Counted from the stretch's first letter, positions 1 to 14,127 are shown. The stretch: DNA of 64,000 nt from Monosporascus cannonballus (GCA_004154925.1 QJNS01000054.1:186001-250000), one strand, 5' to 3'. Notes: generated from the sequence alone by a model not told the origin. Numbers and translations: made by a program.

Positions 1-2
1 AA

Positions 3-487
3 AGAAACACTGGAAGTTTTGACCTCTTGAATGCCCCTTGTGTTGAATATGTGGGAGTTTCGACATTGGGCGAGAGTCGGACAGTGTCGGCCCCAATCCA
101 TGCTTTTAGCTCCGGCGTGAGTAGAATAGCTACCAACCGCATCTTATATTAGCCTTCAACTCCAGAGGTATTCTTTGTTATTAACCTCCACGAGATTACC
201 GTAGGCCGTACGAAGCCAGAGTGTAGATTCCAAAAGACATTATACGGAATCTACAGCGGCATTTCGGCCTGAGATCGATCTTTGTCATTTCGCAATAGCG
301 GCAACTACTGGCAAAACCATTAGAGCATGTTTACTCCCATAGAAATTTGTATTAAAATTCTACCTGATCGTACGGTGGACCCGGTGGAGGTAATTAACAA
401 AGAATGGGCTCTGGGAGTTGTTGGAAGAGAAATGGCAGTAAAGTCGTCGCTATATGCTAGTGTAGTAGAGTATCGATCAAGAATACT
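3..487 (+). pseudogene. Broken coding relic of unknown family, cut by a small inverted-repeat element
   Basis: One frame, read from base 3, stays open over about 160 codons except for three stops: TAG at 150, TGA at 270 and TAG at 321. Each stop is what a single C-to-T change would make of CAG or CGA, so this looks like a lightly mutated coding exon rather than random sequence. The translation has normal composition, for example ILPDRTVDPVEVINKEWALG after an internal ATG at 327. The frame is cut at 488 by the inverted-repeat element and runs off the left edge of the window, so neither end is natural. I recognise no domain. It could be the end of a real gene, a captured gene fragment or a mobile-element gene. 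The opposite strand also has a 102-codon open frame at 320-628, which I treat as a shadow. Confidence 0.35.
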
Positions 488-682
488 ATGCCCTCGTTTT
501 AACGTACTAAGGAACGACGGGAGTGAATGAGGGGAATGGTGTCGCTTTTTTAGCCTGGAACTGACATCCCAAATAGGGCAGCAACTATCATGGCAGTAAG
601 CGGCCCGTACTTCTAGGTCCGTCTTCAAACCCCTGCAAATGCCCTTGAGCCCTGGAGTCTTTGCACTTTAAAACGAGGGCAT
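488..682. mobile_element. Small inverted-repeat element (MITE-like), copy 1
   Basis: The 195-bp element is bounded by a perfect 15-bp terminal inverted repeat, ATGCCCTCGTTTTAA at 488-502 and its complement at 668-682. It has no coding capacity. A second member with the same termini lies at 48204-48417 in reverse orientation; the interiors share short blocks such as AACTGAC and GTCCCAAATAGG. Copies are GC-balanced and almost free of RIP-like changes, as expected for repeats below the size that usually triggers the process. No clear target duplication was found. It is probably a non-autonomous DNA transposon; the autonomous partner is not in this window. Confidence 0.65.
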
Positions 683-764
683 TTATGGTGCTCGCCGCGG
701 CACGCGGCAGCCTTCTGTGTCTTAAGGGCCAGTTTAGTTGCTTTATCTTGCCTCATCGTGATCA

Positions 765-856
765 GGACCCCATTTTGGAGGTTGTGGCTGCGCCTGCGGC
801 GCAGCAGCCGTAGCCACAGCTATAGCTTTTGATCAAGAAGTATCTGTCAGGGGTCC
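765..856 (+). repeat. GGACCCC-ended short repeat, copy 1
   Basis: A 92-bp GC-rich unit starts with GGACCCC and ends with the complement GGGGTCC. Inside is a strong potential hairpin (GTGGCTGCGCC ... GCGCAGC ... GTAGCCAC, 783-816). Similarity to the copy at 19040-19132 continues to about 890, and similarity to the minus-strand copy near 48180 starts about 15 bp before the unit (TTGCCTCATCG). The function is unknown; a short non-autonomous transposon or a structured RNA-derived repeat would fit. Confidence 0.6.
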
Positions 857-890
857 GATATATCGGCTAAACTCCTTTAAGAATAATACC

Positions 891-1475
891 CATAAAAATA
901 ACAAAACTTCTAAAATAAGGCCTGATAGCAAATTGTGATTTTTTCGTTCCGTTTAATGCGTTCTTATATAAATTCATAAAAATTATTAATATTAACTTTG
1001 GCAATATATGTTAATTACGAAACTCTTAGTATTTTAACCTATATAATTTAATACAAAATTAAAATTTTTATTTTTTAATATAATAATGGTTTTAATTAAT
1101 ACGAAATAAAAATTATTATAATAAAAAAATAACTTAAAATCTCGATTGATATATGCCATTACCTTTTACCCTCCTTAGGCCAATACGATAACAATATAAT
1201 TATATAAGCCAAAATAATAATATATAAAGCTTAAAATTATCCGTATTAAGCCCCGAAATATATTTTTTTCTTAATTAGCCAAATACGGATAATATATTCG
1301 AAAATTTAAGATAAATATCTTAAATTTTTAAGCATTTAACTTTTTAAAACGAAACGTTTATTTTTATCTGATATTTTTACCGGTTTTTTACCGATATAAA
1401 CGTAATTAACCTATATGCCAATATTATATATATAGCTAATAACCTTATAAAAACTTTATGCCGTCGGTTTATTCG
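891..1475. other. AT-rich spacer, no gene seen
   Basis: About 580 bp of AT-rich DNA left of Gypsy-1. I see no coding frame, RNA gene or repeat that I can name. Its last five bases, ATTCG at 1471-1475, are the left target-site duplication of Gypsy-1. Confidence 0.6.
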
Positions 1476-1905
1476 TGTTACGTTTAGAAGGGACTCCACT
1501 AGGCCCAAAGGAGGCCCAGGAAGTTGGAGACGCTCGGGATCTCCACCTTCCATCGGATAAACCTCGGGTTTTTATCAATTTCCAAAGATACCAGGAAATT
1601 CGTAAACGACAGATATTATGGTTTTTCGAGATCCCTAGAAACCATAAAAAATATAAAGGATAAGAAAAATATATAAGGTTTGGGTTTTTTATATAAATAA
1701 TTATTTATTTAATTTTTCGTTTTTTTAGCTATTAATTTAAACTTTTAGCCAAAAATAATTATATTATTTTTTAATTAAAAAAAATACTTTAAAATTTCCT
1801 TAACAAATATATTAAATTATTTTTCGCCTTATTATTACTTATAAATTAAAATTTTTTTCGGATATTATTTATATTTCCAAATAAATATATAATAAGTTCG
1901 TTATA
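1476..1905 (+). repeat. Gypsy-1 5' LTR
   Basis: The 430-bp LTR was defined by alignment to 8273-8703 and by the flanking duplication. The outer part (1476 to about 1640) keeps its cytosines and reads as GC-balanced sequence, while the inner part is almost pure A/T. This is the mirror image of the 3' LTR. Confidence 0.92.
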
Positions 1906-3340
1906 TTTTAATAACTTTTTAATTAATAGCCGACGGATAATTTATTACCTAATTAAAGTATAAATTTTTTTAAATTTAATATAAACGATAACATAAAACG
2001 ATATTTAAAAAATAAATAATATATATAATTTCCGTTATTAATTAAGGAAATATTATTAATAAGATTTAATAATTTATCCCTTATTAAAAAAGTTTTTTAA
2101 TTAATTAATAATATGGTACCCTTTATTATTCGATTTTAAAAAAGCCCGTTATTTTCGTAACCCAAATAGCAATTTACCCTGGCCCCTAAGGATATTATTG
2201 AAATCCAGGGAGAAAAGTCGGAAAAAAAAATGGTTAAAAAAAAGGTTGAAAAAAAATATGGGGCCAAAAATCAAAAAAAAAATTTATTGCGAAAAAGAAA
2301 TTAAATGCCCTAATAATAAAAGTCCGAACCCTGAAAAAAAAAATGTTCGGCTTACAAAAAGAAAAAAATTAGCTTTTCTTTAATTTGGCTCCCTTAAAGG
2401 GCGAAGCCAAGGGGCCGGCTATCGACCCCTTTTGCTGGACCTAAAGCGAACGTAAAAAAAAACCTTAACCTTATTATTGTTCGGCGTAATTCGGATATGG
2501 GAAAAAGTTATTCCACTTTCTGGTTATTATGGAATATTAAACGTTAAGGGCTATAAGCTAATTCCCCTTAAGCCTTATGACAAATTAAAAAACCTTAATA
2601 AATTCTTAGTTTAAATAAGGTTTTACCTTAAGTTTTATAAAAATTTTTTGCTAAAAAAATATTAAAAAATAATAATTATTTCTTAATTATTAATCGGACG
2701 AATTCGTTAATGGTTCGAACTTATTTTAACGGATTATCTTAAGAGATACCTAAAGGAATCCTTAGACCTTATTAATTATATTTTTAGCAATTACGAAAAC
2801 TTTTTTAAAAAAAAATACGCGTTTTATTCGGTAATCCTGATAAAAAATAAAACGTTATTAAATAATTTTATTTTTTTTATTAAACCAAATTAATATCCGA
2901 ATATATAATAAAATTTAACCGTTTAGCCGTTATTTCGAATTTATCAGAAAACGTATTATTTTATCCTTATTATAATGGCCTAAAACTTTAAATTAAAAAC
3001 GAGCTATATATAGAACTTAAAATTAAATTTTTTACAAAATATATAAATAAGGTTATTATTACCAACCGACGAACCTTTAATCGGTATTTCGAAAAAAAAA
3101 AGAACCAATAAACGAAATAACGATAAAAATTTTAATAACTAAGTTAAAAAGGATAAGGGTAAGCCTTAAAAAAAACAAGTTCCATTTCGAAAAAGCTTAA
3201 AAAAAATAAATTTAAAATAAAGTATTTTAATTATAGCAAAAAGGGGCATTTCAAAAGCGAATATCGTTCCCCCGTTAAAAGGAACTTTAAAAAAAAAAAT
3301 TCCTTAACCCCAGAAAAAAGCTAAAACGGCTAAATAAAAA
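1906..3340 (+). pseudogene. gag: Gypsy-1 gag relic (capsid and zinc knuckle)
   Basis: This stretch follows the 5' LTR and holds a degraded Gag. A capsid-like part is readable around 2860-3090. A nucleocapsid zinc knuckle lies at about 3223-3282, read as YFNYSKKGHFKSEYRSP: the CX2CX4HX4C pattern with cysteines changed to tyrosine, the product of G-to-A changes in TGT or TGC. Stops are frequent. The start codon cannot be placed. Gag would have formed the virus-like particle and bound the element RNA. The short lysine-rich open frame at 2198-2383 is probably a remnant of the same region and not a gene of its own. Confidence 0.75.
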
Positions 3341-6300
3341 ACTAACAATAAGGCAGAAAAGAAAAAAAAATTAATTCGATTTTTTCCAGCCAGAATTTAT
3401 TATTATTATAATTACTTAAATCTAAAAGGATAATTTAAAATACGAAAATTATTTTATTTATTAAAATTTTAAAATTAAAACCTATAAATATTATTCCGGA
3501 TAAACGGCTTTTAAAATAATTATAAAATTAAGATATTAATATTACCTTAATTCCTAAAAGTATAAGATATATATAAAAAACAATTAATTTCGATTAAATA
3601 TTAATAATTACGGATAATTATTTTTAAAATTTTACGAATTCTTAAAATATATTATTTACAAAAAGATATTATTAATAAACTTTTACGACTTATTACATTT
3701 TATTATTTATTATTAGGACGATTATTTTATTTATTTTAGAATGAAAAAAATAATAATTTTTGGCCCGGATAAAATAATAAGATTTTTATTAAATTAAACG
3801 ATAAATGCCGATATATTGAAATTCCCCGATAGCCAAAATACCTTAGGTTTTATTACTTATATTCTGAATTAAAACGGAATCAAAAAGTTATATCGTAAAA
3901 ATGCCTATGTTATTCCCTGATACTTTGTATTTAATACGAGCTCTTAAATATAGGAATATTTCTTTCGGAAATTTACTTTTTTGATCCCATAATTCGGAAA
4001 ATACGGAATAAAAGGGTAAATTAAGAAAAAAACAAGATTTTGAAGCCTTAATATAAGTACGGCAAGAAAATATGGTTCCGGTATAAAAACGACCAGTATA
4101 CCAAATATGCTGTTAAAAAAGTTCGCGAATAAAGGCTTATTTAAGTCGGAAATTATCAAAAATCAAAAAATTACAAAGGCTTTCGAAAATAAAATATCGA
4201 AAAGCCTTAATCGACAAAACCTTATGCGAAATAACGAAAAAAACGCGTAACTAGATTAAGATCCCTTTTTGATATAAAGGCAAAATACTTAAGGCCATAA
4301 TTAATTCCGAAATAAAAAGTAATTTTATTTTTCCCGTAATAACAAAAAAATATCAAATTTCCTAGAAATATAAATTAAAGTTTTATAAATTACGTACGGT
4401 AAACGGCAGCCTATTTACTTACGAAAACAGACAAGTTCTTCGAAAAACGGAAAAATTTCCAATGCAAATTTAAAGATATTAAAAATACGTTTTATTAAAT
4501 ATCGCTAATATTTCCGGATACGATATTATCTTAAGAATATCTTAATTTTATTTTAATAAGTTACCGATTAATTAGAAAAAACGAATATTTTCCTAGGACG
4601 AAATATTAAATAAAAATAATTAAGAAATTTGTTATATTATTAAGGAAATATGAGTTTTTAATTAGATTTTTACGGTACCTCCGGAATATTAAGGATTTAA
4701 AAAATTATTTAAGGATAAAGAAAATTACGAATTACCGTTATACGGTTAATAGGACTACCGGATACTTATTAAAAAGGGCATTATTTTAAATTTTATAAAA
4801 TTTATTATATAAATTTAAAAAAATTAAAAACTTTATGGAAAAATATATAATTAAATTTGAAAAAAAGATATATTTAATTTTCCAATTCCCTTATTAAATA
4901 TTTAATTTTTATGGTATTAAAAACCAAAGATAACAAATAAAAAATTAATAAGGACGGAAATCTTATTTACCGAAAAATAATTGATTATAAATAATTAAAT
5001 AATATTACGATTAAAAACGCATATTTTTTAACTTTTATAAATACTTTAAAAAAATGCTAGCAAAGCCAAATAATTTACGGTACTTAATTTTTGCGATAAT
5101 TATTACTGTATTAAAATAGCCAAAAAAATGGAAAACGGCATTTAAAATAATATATGGATTTTACGAATATAAAGTAATACTTATAGGATTTATTAACGTT
5201 TCCGCCAGTTTCCAAAATTTAATAATAATTACTTTCCGATAATTTTTGGATAAATTTATATTTGTTTATTTCGACGATATCTTCATTTATTTCGAAACCT
5301 TAAAGGAATATAAAAAATATATCGCTTAAATACTTAAAACTTTGGATAAAATTAATATTCGAATTAACCTTACCAAAAATATATAGCATACCCAGAAATT
5401 GGATTTTTTGGAATTTACTTTTATATTAGGACAAATTTAAATTTAACGTTCCAAATTAAAAATAATTAAGAATTAATTTATCCTTAATAAGGCGACCGTT
5501 ATAAATATCCGACAGATTTTAAGATTTACGGGTTACGTACGCGGCTTAATTAAAGGATATGGAAATATAATTAGGTTTTTAACGAAATTTATTATTAAGG
5601 AATACGTTAGGAAAAAATTCGAATTTCCAAAGGAAATAAAAGAAACGTTTTGGGAATTGAAAAAAACAATTATTAACGGATTTATCGTAAAGATGCCAAA
5701 TCCAGATAAAACAAAACGATTAAAGATAAATACTTTAAAATATATTTTGGGCGCAGTTTTGGAATAATAAAAAAATAACGGCAAATAATATTTAATGGTA
5801 TATTATTTTAAAGTATTTCGAAATGCAAAACTTAGATACCAGATTTACGATAAAAAGTTATTAGTAATTATTAATGTTTTTAAGAAATAAGAACTTTTTT
5901 TTAACAGAACAAAATTTTTTTTCGATATTTATTTTAATTATAAAAATTTTACGTAATTTATGAAAGCCCAAAAACTAAATAAACGATATAAAAAATAATG
6001 GATTTTTTTATTTAGATTTAATTTTAAAATATATTATATTAAAAAAAAGGAAAATATCCAAGCGGATATTTTTAATTGTAAAAGAAATTACGATTCCAAA
6101 ATTCCTAAAAAAAGTATATAAATGTTATAATATAATAAGGATGGAATTATATATTTATGTAAAATAATGAAAAAATTAATTACCGAACTTTTAATACGGT
6201 TCCGGAATTTTTACGATACAAAAAAACCAAAAAATCTAGCAATTAAAAGAATAACTTAAAAATTAGTTATTATATTATGGCAAAATTTATATTTCCAAAA

Positions 6301-7640
6301 ATTAACAAAAATAATTTGTAAAAGAATTCCATAAGGACCCATTATATAAATACCAAAAAAATCTTTAAAACCACCCGACGGCTGCAAAAAAAATACGATT
6401 TCCTTAAGTTACGCCGTATGGTTAAAATAATTATCAAAAACTGCAACGTTTATAATAAGGCTAAGGTAATACGTTATAAGCCTTACGGGCTATTATAATT
6501 TACCGATATTCCGGATAAAACATAAAATACCATAACTTAGAACTTTATTATTAACTTATCTTTATTTAAAAACCTAATTATTAAAGTTGAATATAACGGA
6601 ATATAAATAATTATTAACAGATTTATTAAATATAAATATTTTTTATTTTTTCAAGGAAATATAATAGTAAAATAATTAATTTATGTTTTTATCAAATAAT
6701 ACCTTAATAAATATAAGATATTTAAAAAAATCGTTTTAAACCGAAATACGTTATTTATTTTTAAATTCGGCATTAATTTTTTTAAATAAATTAATATTAA
6801 ATTTAAGTTTTTGATAACGTATTATCCTTAAATGGATAACTAAACCGAAAAATTAAACCAAATTTTAAAATAATATTTACAAAATTACGTTAATTATTAG
6901 CAGGATAATTAAGTAAAACTTTTATTATTAGTATAAATCGCTTATAATATATTAATTAACGAAAATATAAGTATATTTTTTTATATAGCTGTATACGGAC
7001 ATAATATAAAAACAAAATAACTTAAATAATTATTTAATAAAGTATTAAATATTATTACGATTATTTTAAAAATAAAAATATTAATTATAAAAATTAAAAC
7101 GATTTAAGTCCGTTTTTAGAATAAATTATGATTTTTTTAATAACGGATAACTTAATATTATAATAAGAAAAAAATTAAAAGATTAATTTTAACGAAAAAA
7201 ATAAGGTTTATTTATTATGCCAAAAATAAAACGTAATTTTAAATATCTTATAAATTAAAATAAAAAGATTTAGCGATAAACTTAATTTCAAAAAGCTTAA
7301 ACCGTTTAAAATTAACGAAATTATTTCCAAAATTAATTATAAATTGTTATTATTTAAAAATATAAAAATATATTTTGTTTTCCATATTTTTTTATTTAAA
7401 CCAGTATCTAAGAACGCCCCGTTAAAAATAAACTTAAAACTCGAAAAAGATTTTAACGAATACGAAGTTAAACGAATACTAAATTCCAGAATAATTAAAA
7501 ATAAAATTTAATACCTAATTAAATAAGAAAGATACTTATATAAAAAAATACGTGAGAATTATTTAATTACTTAATAAATATGATAAACCTGGTTAAAACG
7601 TTTTACTGCCAGAATCTTAACCGATTATTTTTAATACGGC
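3341..7640 (+). pseudogene. pol: Gypsy-1 pol relic (RT, RNase H, integrase, chromodomain)
   Basis: Readable landmarks in order are: the reverse transcriptase catalytic box as FVYFDDIFIYF at 5261-5293 (family form Y-x-D-D); the RNase H start at about 5713-5770, ending ILGAVLE, with its catalytic Asp changed to Asn; the integrase zinc-binding segment with His at 6330 and Cys near 6442; the integrase core and its conserved asparagine-rich end through about 6960; and a chromodomain start EYEVKRIL at 7458-7481 continuing to about 7640. The protease is expected before RT but I could not pin it. Nonsense codons occur throughout. Chromodomains in this group direct insertion to marked chromatin, which suits a heterochromatic location. 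Confidence 0.85.
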
Positions 7641-8272
7641 TAAGGTCGTAAGTAATAACGGTCTTTTATTTAAATTAACTTTTATAACGTTTTAATCGAA
7701 AAAAGTAAATATTTTTATTAATGTATTTAGCTTTAAAATAAGTTATGTTTTTTTTATGATCTTTTTCTGTATTTAGTTTTTCTTATTTTTTTAGTTTATT
7801 TATATTTTTAAACTTTCTCTAAATAAACGATATCCCTTTGGAATATAACTATTTAAATTGACGATCTAACCGAATAATGCGATTAGATAATTTTTGGAGC
7901 TGTTAAACAGTTAAATGTTTTTTTCGGTTTATTTGGAGTTTTTCGGCCCGGATGTTTTTAAGTAATAAAAGCGAGATATAATTTTTATCGCAAGATTAAA
8001 TATTAACCGCTAAACAATTTTAATAATTTTTTCGACCTTTTAATATTTTGCAAAAAATTTTTTTTCGAAATAACGCGTATATGGCATAATTTCGAAATTA
8101 AATTAAAAGATCGACTTAATTAGTTCGTAACGACTTTTAATGGAAGATTTGATGCGTTTTCGAAGTTTATCCGATATGGTTAAATATAATGCTATAATGC
8201 AAAGAAGGAAAAAAAGTTGAAAACTTACTTTTTTTATTTTTAGGGATAAAGATCTTAAAAGGGAGAAAATAA
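7641..8272 (+). other. Gypsy-1 3' untranslated region and polypurine tract
   Basis: About 630 bp between the chromodomain and the 3' LTR with no recognisable coding frame. The purine run just before the LTR (AAAAGGGAGAAAATAA, 8257-8272) is the likely plus-strand priming site. Confidence 0.6.
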
Positions 8273-8703
8273 TATTACGTTTAAAAGGGATTTTATTAAG
8301 CCCAAAGGAGGCCCAGGAAGTTGGAAACGTTTGGGATCTTTACCTTCTATCGGATAAACCTCGGGTTTTTATTAATTTCTAAAGATATTAGGAGATTCGT
8401 AAATAACAAATATCATGGTTTTTCGAGATCCCCAGAAATTATGAAAAATATAAAGAATAAGAAGGATATATAAGGTTTGGGTTTTCTATATAAATAACCA
8501 CCTATTTAGTTTTTCGCTCCTTAGTTATTAATTTAAGCTTTTAGCTAAAGGCAATTATACCGTTCTTTGATTAAAAGAGGAATACCTTAAAATCTTCTTA
8601 ACGAACATATTAAATTATTTTTCGCCCTATTATTATTTGTAAATCAAGACCCTTTTCGGATACTGCTTATACCTCCAGATGGATATATGACAGGTTCGTT
8701 ACA
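8273..8703 (+). repeat. Gypsy-1 3' LTR
   Basis: The 431-bp copy matches 1476-1905. The first (inner) half carries many T where the 5' LTR has C. The outer half (about 8470-8703) keeps cytosines that the 5' LTR has lost. It ends CGTTACA and is followed by the target duplication ATTCG. Confidence 0.92.
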
Positions 8704-11700
8704 ATTCGCCTTATATTAAACGTTATATTTGGTGGATAAAGCCGTATTTTACGGAAAGAATAAGTTAATACGGTATATAATTTGGTTTTCGGAAAATTTA
8801 ATATTTTTTTCGTTATTAAAATAAGTTTTAAAAAATTCTTAATTCTTTAAGTTTTTTCGTTAATAATTAATTTAATTATTATTTATATTATATTATTAAT
8901 TAAATTAATAAAAAAATAACGAATTTTTATATTAATAATTTTATATTTTATTTTTATTTTAATATTTGCGGATATAAAAAAGTTTAATTTAAAGATATTT
9001 AACCGTATAATTGCCGGATAATATAATTATATTATTTTTAGTTTTGAATAAATATTAAACGATTAATTTTAAATTATTATATTAAACCTTATTTTCGAAT
9101 GATAATATTATGTAATTATTATTAATAAAATATATTTATTATTAAAATAAAAAGATTTTCGGCCTAAATATATTAATATTTGTAATTTACGTTTTATTTT
9201 TTTTATTTATATATATTAATTTGCGTATATAATAATTATTAATAATATTATTAAAAGAAATCGCAAAATATAACGGTTTTTATCAAATCGGCAGCTTAAT
9301 TAAATATAATTATAAACGGAAATCCGGTATTTTAATCTTAATTATTTCGAAATCGATATTATTATTTTTTTTATACTTAAAAATTAATGTTCGAATTAAA
9401 GGTATTTAAATTTTTTCATACTTAACATATCTAGTTATTAAATAATATTTTTTAATTTAATTTAATAATTTACGTTTTATTATTAAAATTATTATTTATG
9501 TTAATAATAAAACGAAAATTATAAATATCCGTAATTATTTAATAAGGATTATAATAAACCGGAGGTATTTATTAAAAGTTATAAAAAAAGTTAATAAGTT
9601 TTATAATTCCGAAATATTTTACGAAAACCAAATTTACGTATATAATAATTTAAAATAATTCAATGATTTTATCCGTATCGTTATATCCATTATCGTTTTT
9701 AAATTAAAAATAAATATTCCGAATATTAATTAAATAATATAATAAGATATACTGTAAAGTTTTTTAATAAAAAATTTATAATAACGATTCGGTCGAATAA
9801 TTTATAATTATAAGTAATTAAATATAATTAACTATAAATAAATTATATTTTTATACTTTATTAAACGTTTAATAAATATAAAATTAAATTATTTATTTTT
9901 AAAAAAATTAAAATAACGAAAATTATTTAGGCCCGGTAAGCCAAAAACCGTATTACTTATAAAAATATAAAGGTTACAATAAAAAGCAACGTAACGGATT
10001 TAGATAATAAAAAGGATAATACGTAATTTATTACGAATAACCTTAATTAGAACGAAATAATTATCAAATTTTAATTTTAATTTTCGGCCGGCCAAAATAT
10101 TACCCGTAAATTTCCGAAATAAAATAATTTTAACTTATAATACCGGATAAAAATAAGGCTTTAATAATACGCGTTATTTAACGGCAAATATGTACGTAAA
10201 ATAATTTTAATATATTTAAAAAAACAAAATTATTATATTAAAAAAAACGAAATAATTTAATTCCGGCTAAACCTTATAATAATATATATACATTTAATTC
10301 CTTTTATTTATCCGAATTTTTAAATTGGAAAATATTTATATAAAAATAATTAAAAACTAATTTAATAAAAGCGGCTATTTGGGAAATAATAAAGTCCTGA
10401 TATAAATAACGAGCGAACGAATTATTTTCTGTATAATTATTTCCGTTTGGCGGTAAAAAGGCAAAATAAATATTAATTTTTATTAAATTTAAACGATTTT
10501 TATTTCATAAATTTCCGAATAAATTAAATAAAATTAAAGGTTTATATTTAATTTAAAATATAATCGAATTAATTAAAGCGGTTCCCGATTTCAATAAATA
10601 AAAATATTAAAATATTTTAAAGAACTGGTTATTTTTAGTGATATATATAATATACGAAAAAGTTATATTTTCGATTTTATAAAAAACATAAATACTTTTT
10701 CGAAAATAATAAAATTCGTTTAATCGGAAATAACGGCGTTATATTTTTATACCGTAAATCGATTTATATAGGTTTTAAATTATTATTACGTTATAAGTTG
10801 AATAAATATTAGAAAAAATTATAAGGTTATTTTAAATTACGTCCCGTCTTAATTAAAGCATACCGTATACGGTTATTCGGTTTAAATTATTAGCTAACGG
10901 TTTAACGGTAATTCTAACAGTTTAAATACCAAATTAATATATAATTTATACGTTTTTATAATTTGAAATCGTAATTTTAATTATAATAATACCTATATTT
11001 ATATACGGAATTTATAACGTATTAGATAATTTTAATTAAGAATTTACTTTATTTTTTTTATTTGTAATATCGGCGCAAAATTTATCGTTTCCAAATATTT
11101 TTAACTTTTTAGCCCCGTTTTTATTACCGTATTTATATTTATATAATTCGTTTACTTTTATATCGTTACCGGAATCGCCGGCGTCGCCAAAACGTAATAA
11201 TTTATAACCCAATATTATAAATAATGTATTAGAAAAAAATTTAAAATAATAATTTTTATCGAAATTGGGAAATCGCATATTATAAATAAATAATATTTAT
11301 CGGATAATAATATTAATAATAAATTAAAAGATAATTATAATATTAAGTTAAAAAATAAAATTTTATTAATTTTAATTAAAACCGATAACAAAAAATATAT
11401 TCGGTTTCGGTACGGCGTTACGGTCGTAAAATACGATAATTATAAATATTGATATAATATTTATTAAAATTATTAATATATTATTTACTAATAAAATTTA
11501 TTATTTTTATTAATTCTTAATTAATTAAATTTTATACGGAATATTAATTCATCTTAATCCGGATTAATTATATGCCGTAATAAATATATAATAAATTTGT
11601 TTAATAAAACATTTTAACGGAATTTTATATTTCGTAATTTAAATTATAATTTATTACGGTTAGTAGCAAATTATCCTTTTAACTTTTAGCCCTTAATTTA

Positions 11701-12146
11701 TAACGTTAAATTAAAACTTTTTTAAATTTTATTTTCCGATTTTGTTTCGAATTTATTGTATTAATTCGTAAAATATTTTTATTCTTTTTAATTTTTAAAG
11801 TATTTTGGTTCGGGTCGAATAATTAAGATAAGTAATTGATTATGCGGGTAAATAAATAATATAAATAATTTTTCGCCAATATTAGGAAAATTATTTTTTC
11901 GTTATTAATATAGTTATTCCGGCGTTCGTTTTTTTAAATATTAATTCGAAACGTTTAAAATCCCGGGTTTATAATAAATCCTTATTAATTACGTTTTATA
12001 ACTTTATTTTTTTGTAATTAAAATTAATATTTGTCGGCGTACGGTCCTAATTAATATTTTTCGAAACCGCTTATATATTTTATCGTTATTGTATGGGAAA
12101 TTCTGGTAATTAATTTTTTTTCGAACTGGAGTTTTTTAGTTTTTTT

Positions 12147-12290
12147 AATAAAAGTTAACGGCCGGACTTAGCTTTTTTCCCTTTGCCGCGTTTTCCCTTT
12201 GTTGGCGTAATTAGGTCCCTAACTGGTTTTAAAAATTCCTTTATTTTTTTCTCAGCTAATTTTAGGAATTCTTTTATATTAACATCTTAT
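12147..12290 (-). pseudogene. Less-mutated patch encoding a basic peptide
   Basis: Within the AT-rich block this patch keeps GC-normal codons. On the minus strand it reads through about 40 codons ending in a lysine/arginine/glycine-rich stretch (TPTKGKRGKGKKAKSG). A basic tail like this would suit a nucleic-acid-binding protein such as the first ORF of a LINE or a Gag, but there is no zinc knuckle in register that I can confirm. The identity is unknown. Confidence 0.25.
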
Positions 12291-14127
12291 ATAAATATAA
12301 TAATAATCGGATATTCCGGGTAACTGCCGAAATGCTTATTATTAATACCGAATATATTATAATATTTAAAAATTTAATTTTTATATAAAACTATTTATTC
12401 GGCAGTTAATTACGTAAAATTGCGGAATTTCTTTTGTTTGACATTATGAAAATAACGTCCATATAATATATACCACAGAATATATTACGGTTTTACATTT
12501 TTTTTAATCGTAACCATAAAATTACAATATTTTTAATATTATTTATGTTATGTAAATTATTACAGATTATAAATTACCGAAAACGGCTAACGGCCCGAAT
12601 TATATAATATTTTAAAAAATATACGCGGGTTAAATTTATAATATAGAAAACGTTTATTTCGCGGTTCTAAAAACCTATTATTTAATAATACCTATTATCC
12701 GTATCGATAATTTTATTATTATATTTCAATATAAGGAAAAAAACGAATAATATTATATATTATTTAATATTTTTTTCGGGATTTAATAAAAATAAAATTT
12801 AAAAATCGTTAAAATATATAAATATATTTTTATTAACTTTTTATAAATTATATATATAATTAAGGTCTCGGAATATATATTTAAGTATTATTCCGAGATT
12901 ATCGTAAATAAAATATATATTAATATATATATAATTATAAGTAATTTATATTTTTTAATATATAATAATAAAATTCATTTAATAAAATCTTTATAACATT
13001 AGGATTTTGTCAAATAATTATTTGGTTTAAAAAAGCTTATTTTATAAGCTGGGACAAGGTTTCAAAAAACGATATATATAATAAAAAATAAAGTACGCAA
13101 AATAACGCCGTAATTAATATAATTCGTATCGAAAATTAACGTAATACCGTTATGATTTTTATATATATTTTAATTTTTTGCTAAATTGCCATATATTTTC
13201 TAAATACGATTACCGTATTTTGTTTTCTTAAACGGTAATAATATTTTTATAATAATTATATAATATTAGGTATATACAAATAAATAATTATAATTAAAAA
13301 ATTTAATAATATTATATATTTACCAATATAAATTTAATTTAATTAAAACCAGAAATATAAATAAAAAATATAAAATATAATAAATAAAATAAAATTCGTA
13401 TATTAAATAATTACCGAATATATTATTATTATAAATAAGGAATATATAAGGATTTATAATATACGAATAAAATTAACGAATAATTAATAAGTTATAAAAA
13501 TATCTTAAGTTAATATATATAATCAAAATTAAAATATATATAAATTCCAAAATTATATAATTATAAATATGTAAATTATTAAGTTTACATAAATTATTAA
13601 ATATATATAAAAAATTAAGGTTATTTTTTTAATAACGAACTAATAATATATAAAACAAAAATTTAACAATTATATTTAAAATTATACAAAATTTATATTT
13701 CGTTATAAATTTCTTAATATAATTTATAAAATTATTTTAATTAAATACATATTAAATATAATTATTATAATTACTTAATATATAATTAATATTATTTATT
13801 TAATTATAATTTCTTATAATTTCAAATATTTATTATATTTTAATCTATAAAATCACGTTATTTACGTTAAAATAATTATTAATTAGTTTTCTTTTTACTT
13901 AATACCCGAAATTCATATTATAATATATACCTTTATATATTTTACGATATTATAAAAAATCAATAAATTTTTTGCCGATATAATAAAAATAATTTCCATT
14001 ATAACTCCCGATAATATATTCCGAATACACCCAAAAAACCTTATTCGCCCGGTTAAAAGAATTAAATTCGCCAATAATATCTTCGAAAAATAACTTATTT
14101 CCGAAAAATAACTTACTTTTAAAAAAT

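Larger units (their letters stand above)
1476..8703 (+). mobile_element. Gypsy-1: complete, RIP-degraded Ty3/Gypsy chromovirus
   Basis: A 7.2-kb LTR retrotransposon. The two LTRs (1476-1905 and 8273-8703) begin TGTTACG/TATTACG and end in ACA/ATA. They are flanked by a perfect 5-bp target duplication ATTCG (1471-1475 and 8704-8708). The order gag, zinc knuckle, reverse transcriptase, RNase H, integrase, chromodomain puts it in the Ty3/Gypsy chromovirus group. All coding parts are full of TAA/TAG stops, so it is dead. A purine-rich tract (about 8255-8272) precedes the 3' LTR. No primer binding site could be recognised after 1905. No other copy of this family is in the window. Confidence 0.93.
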
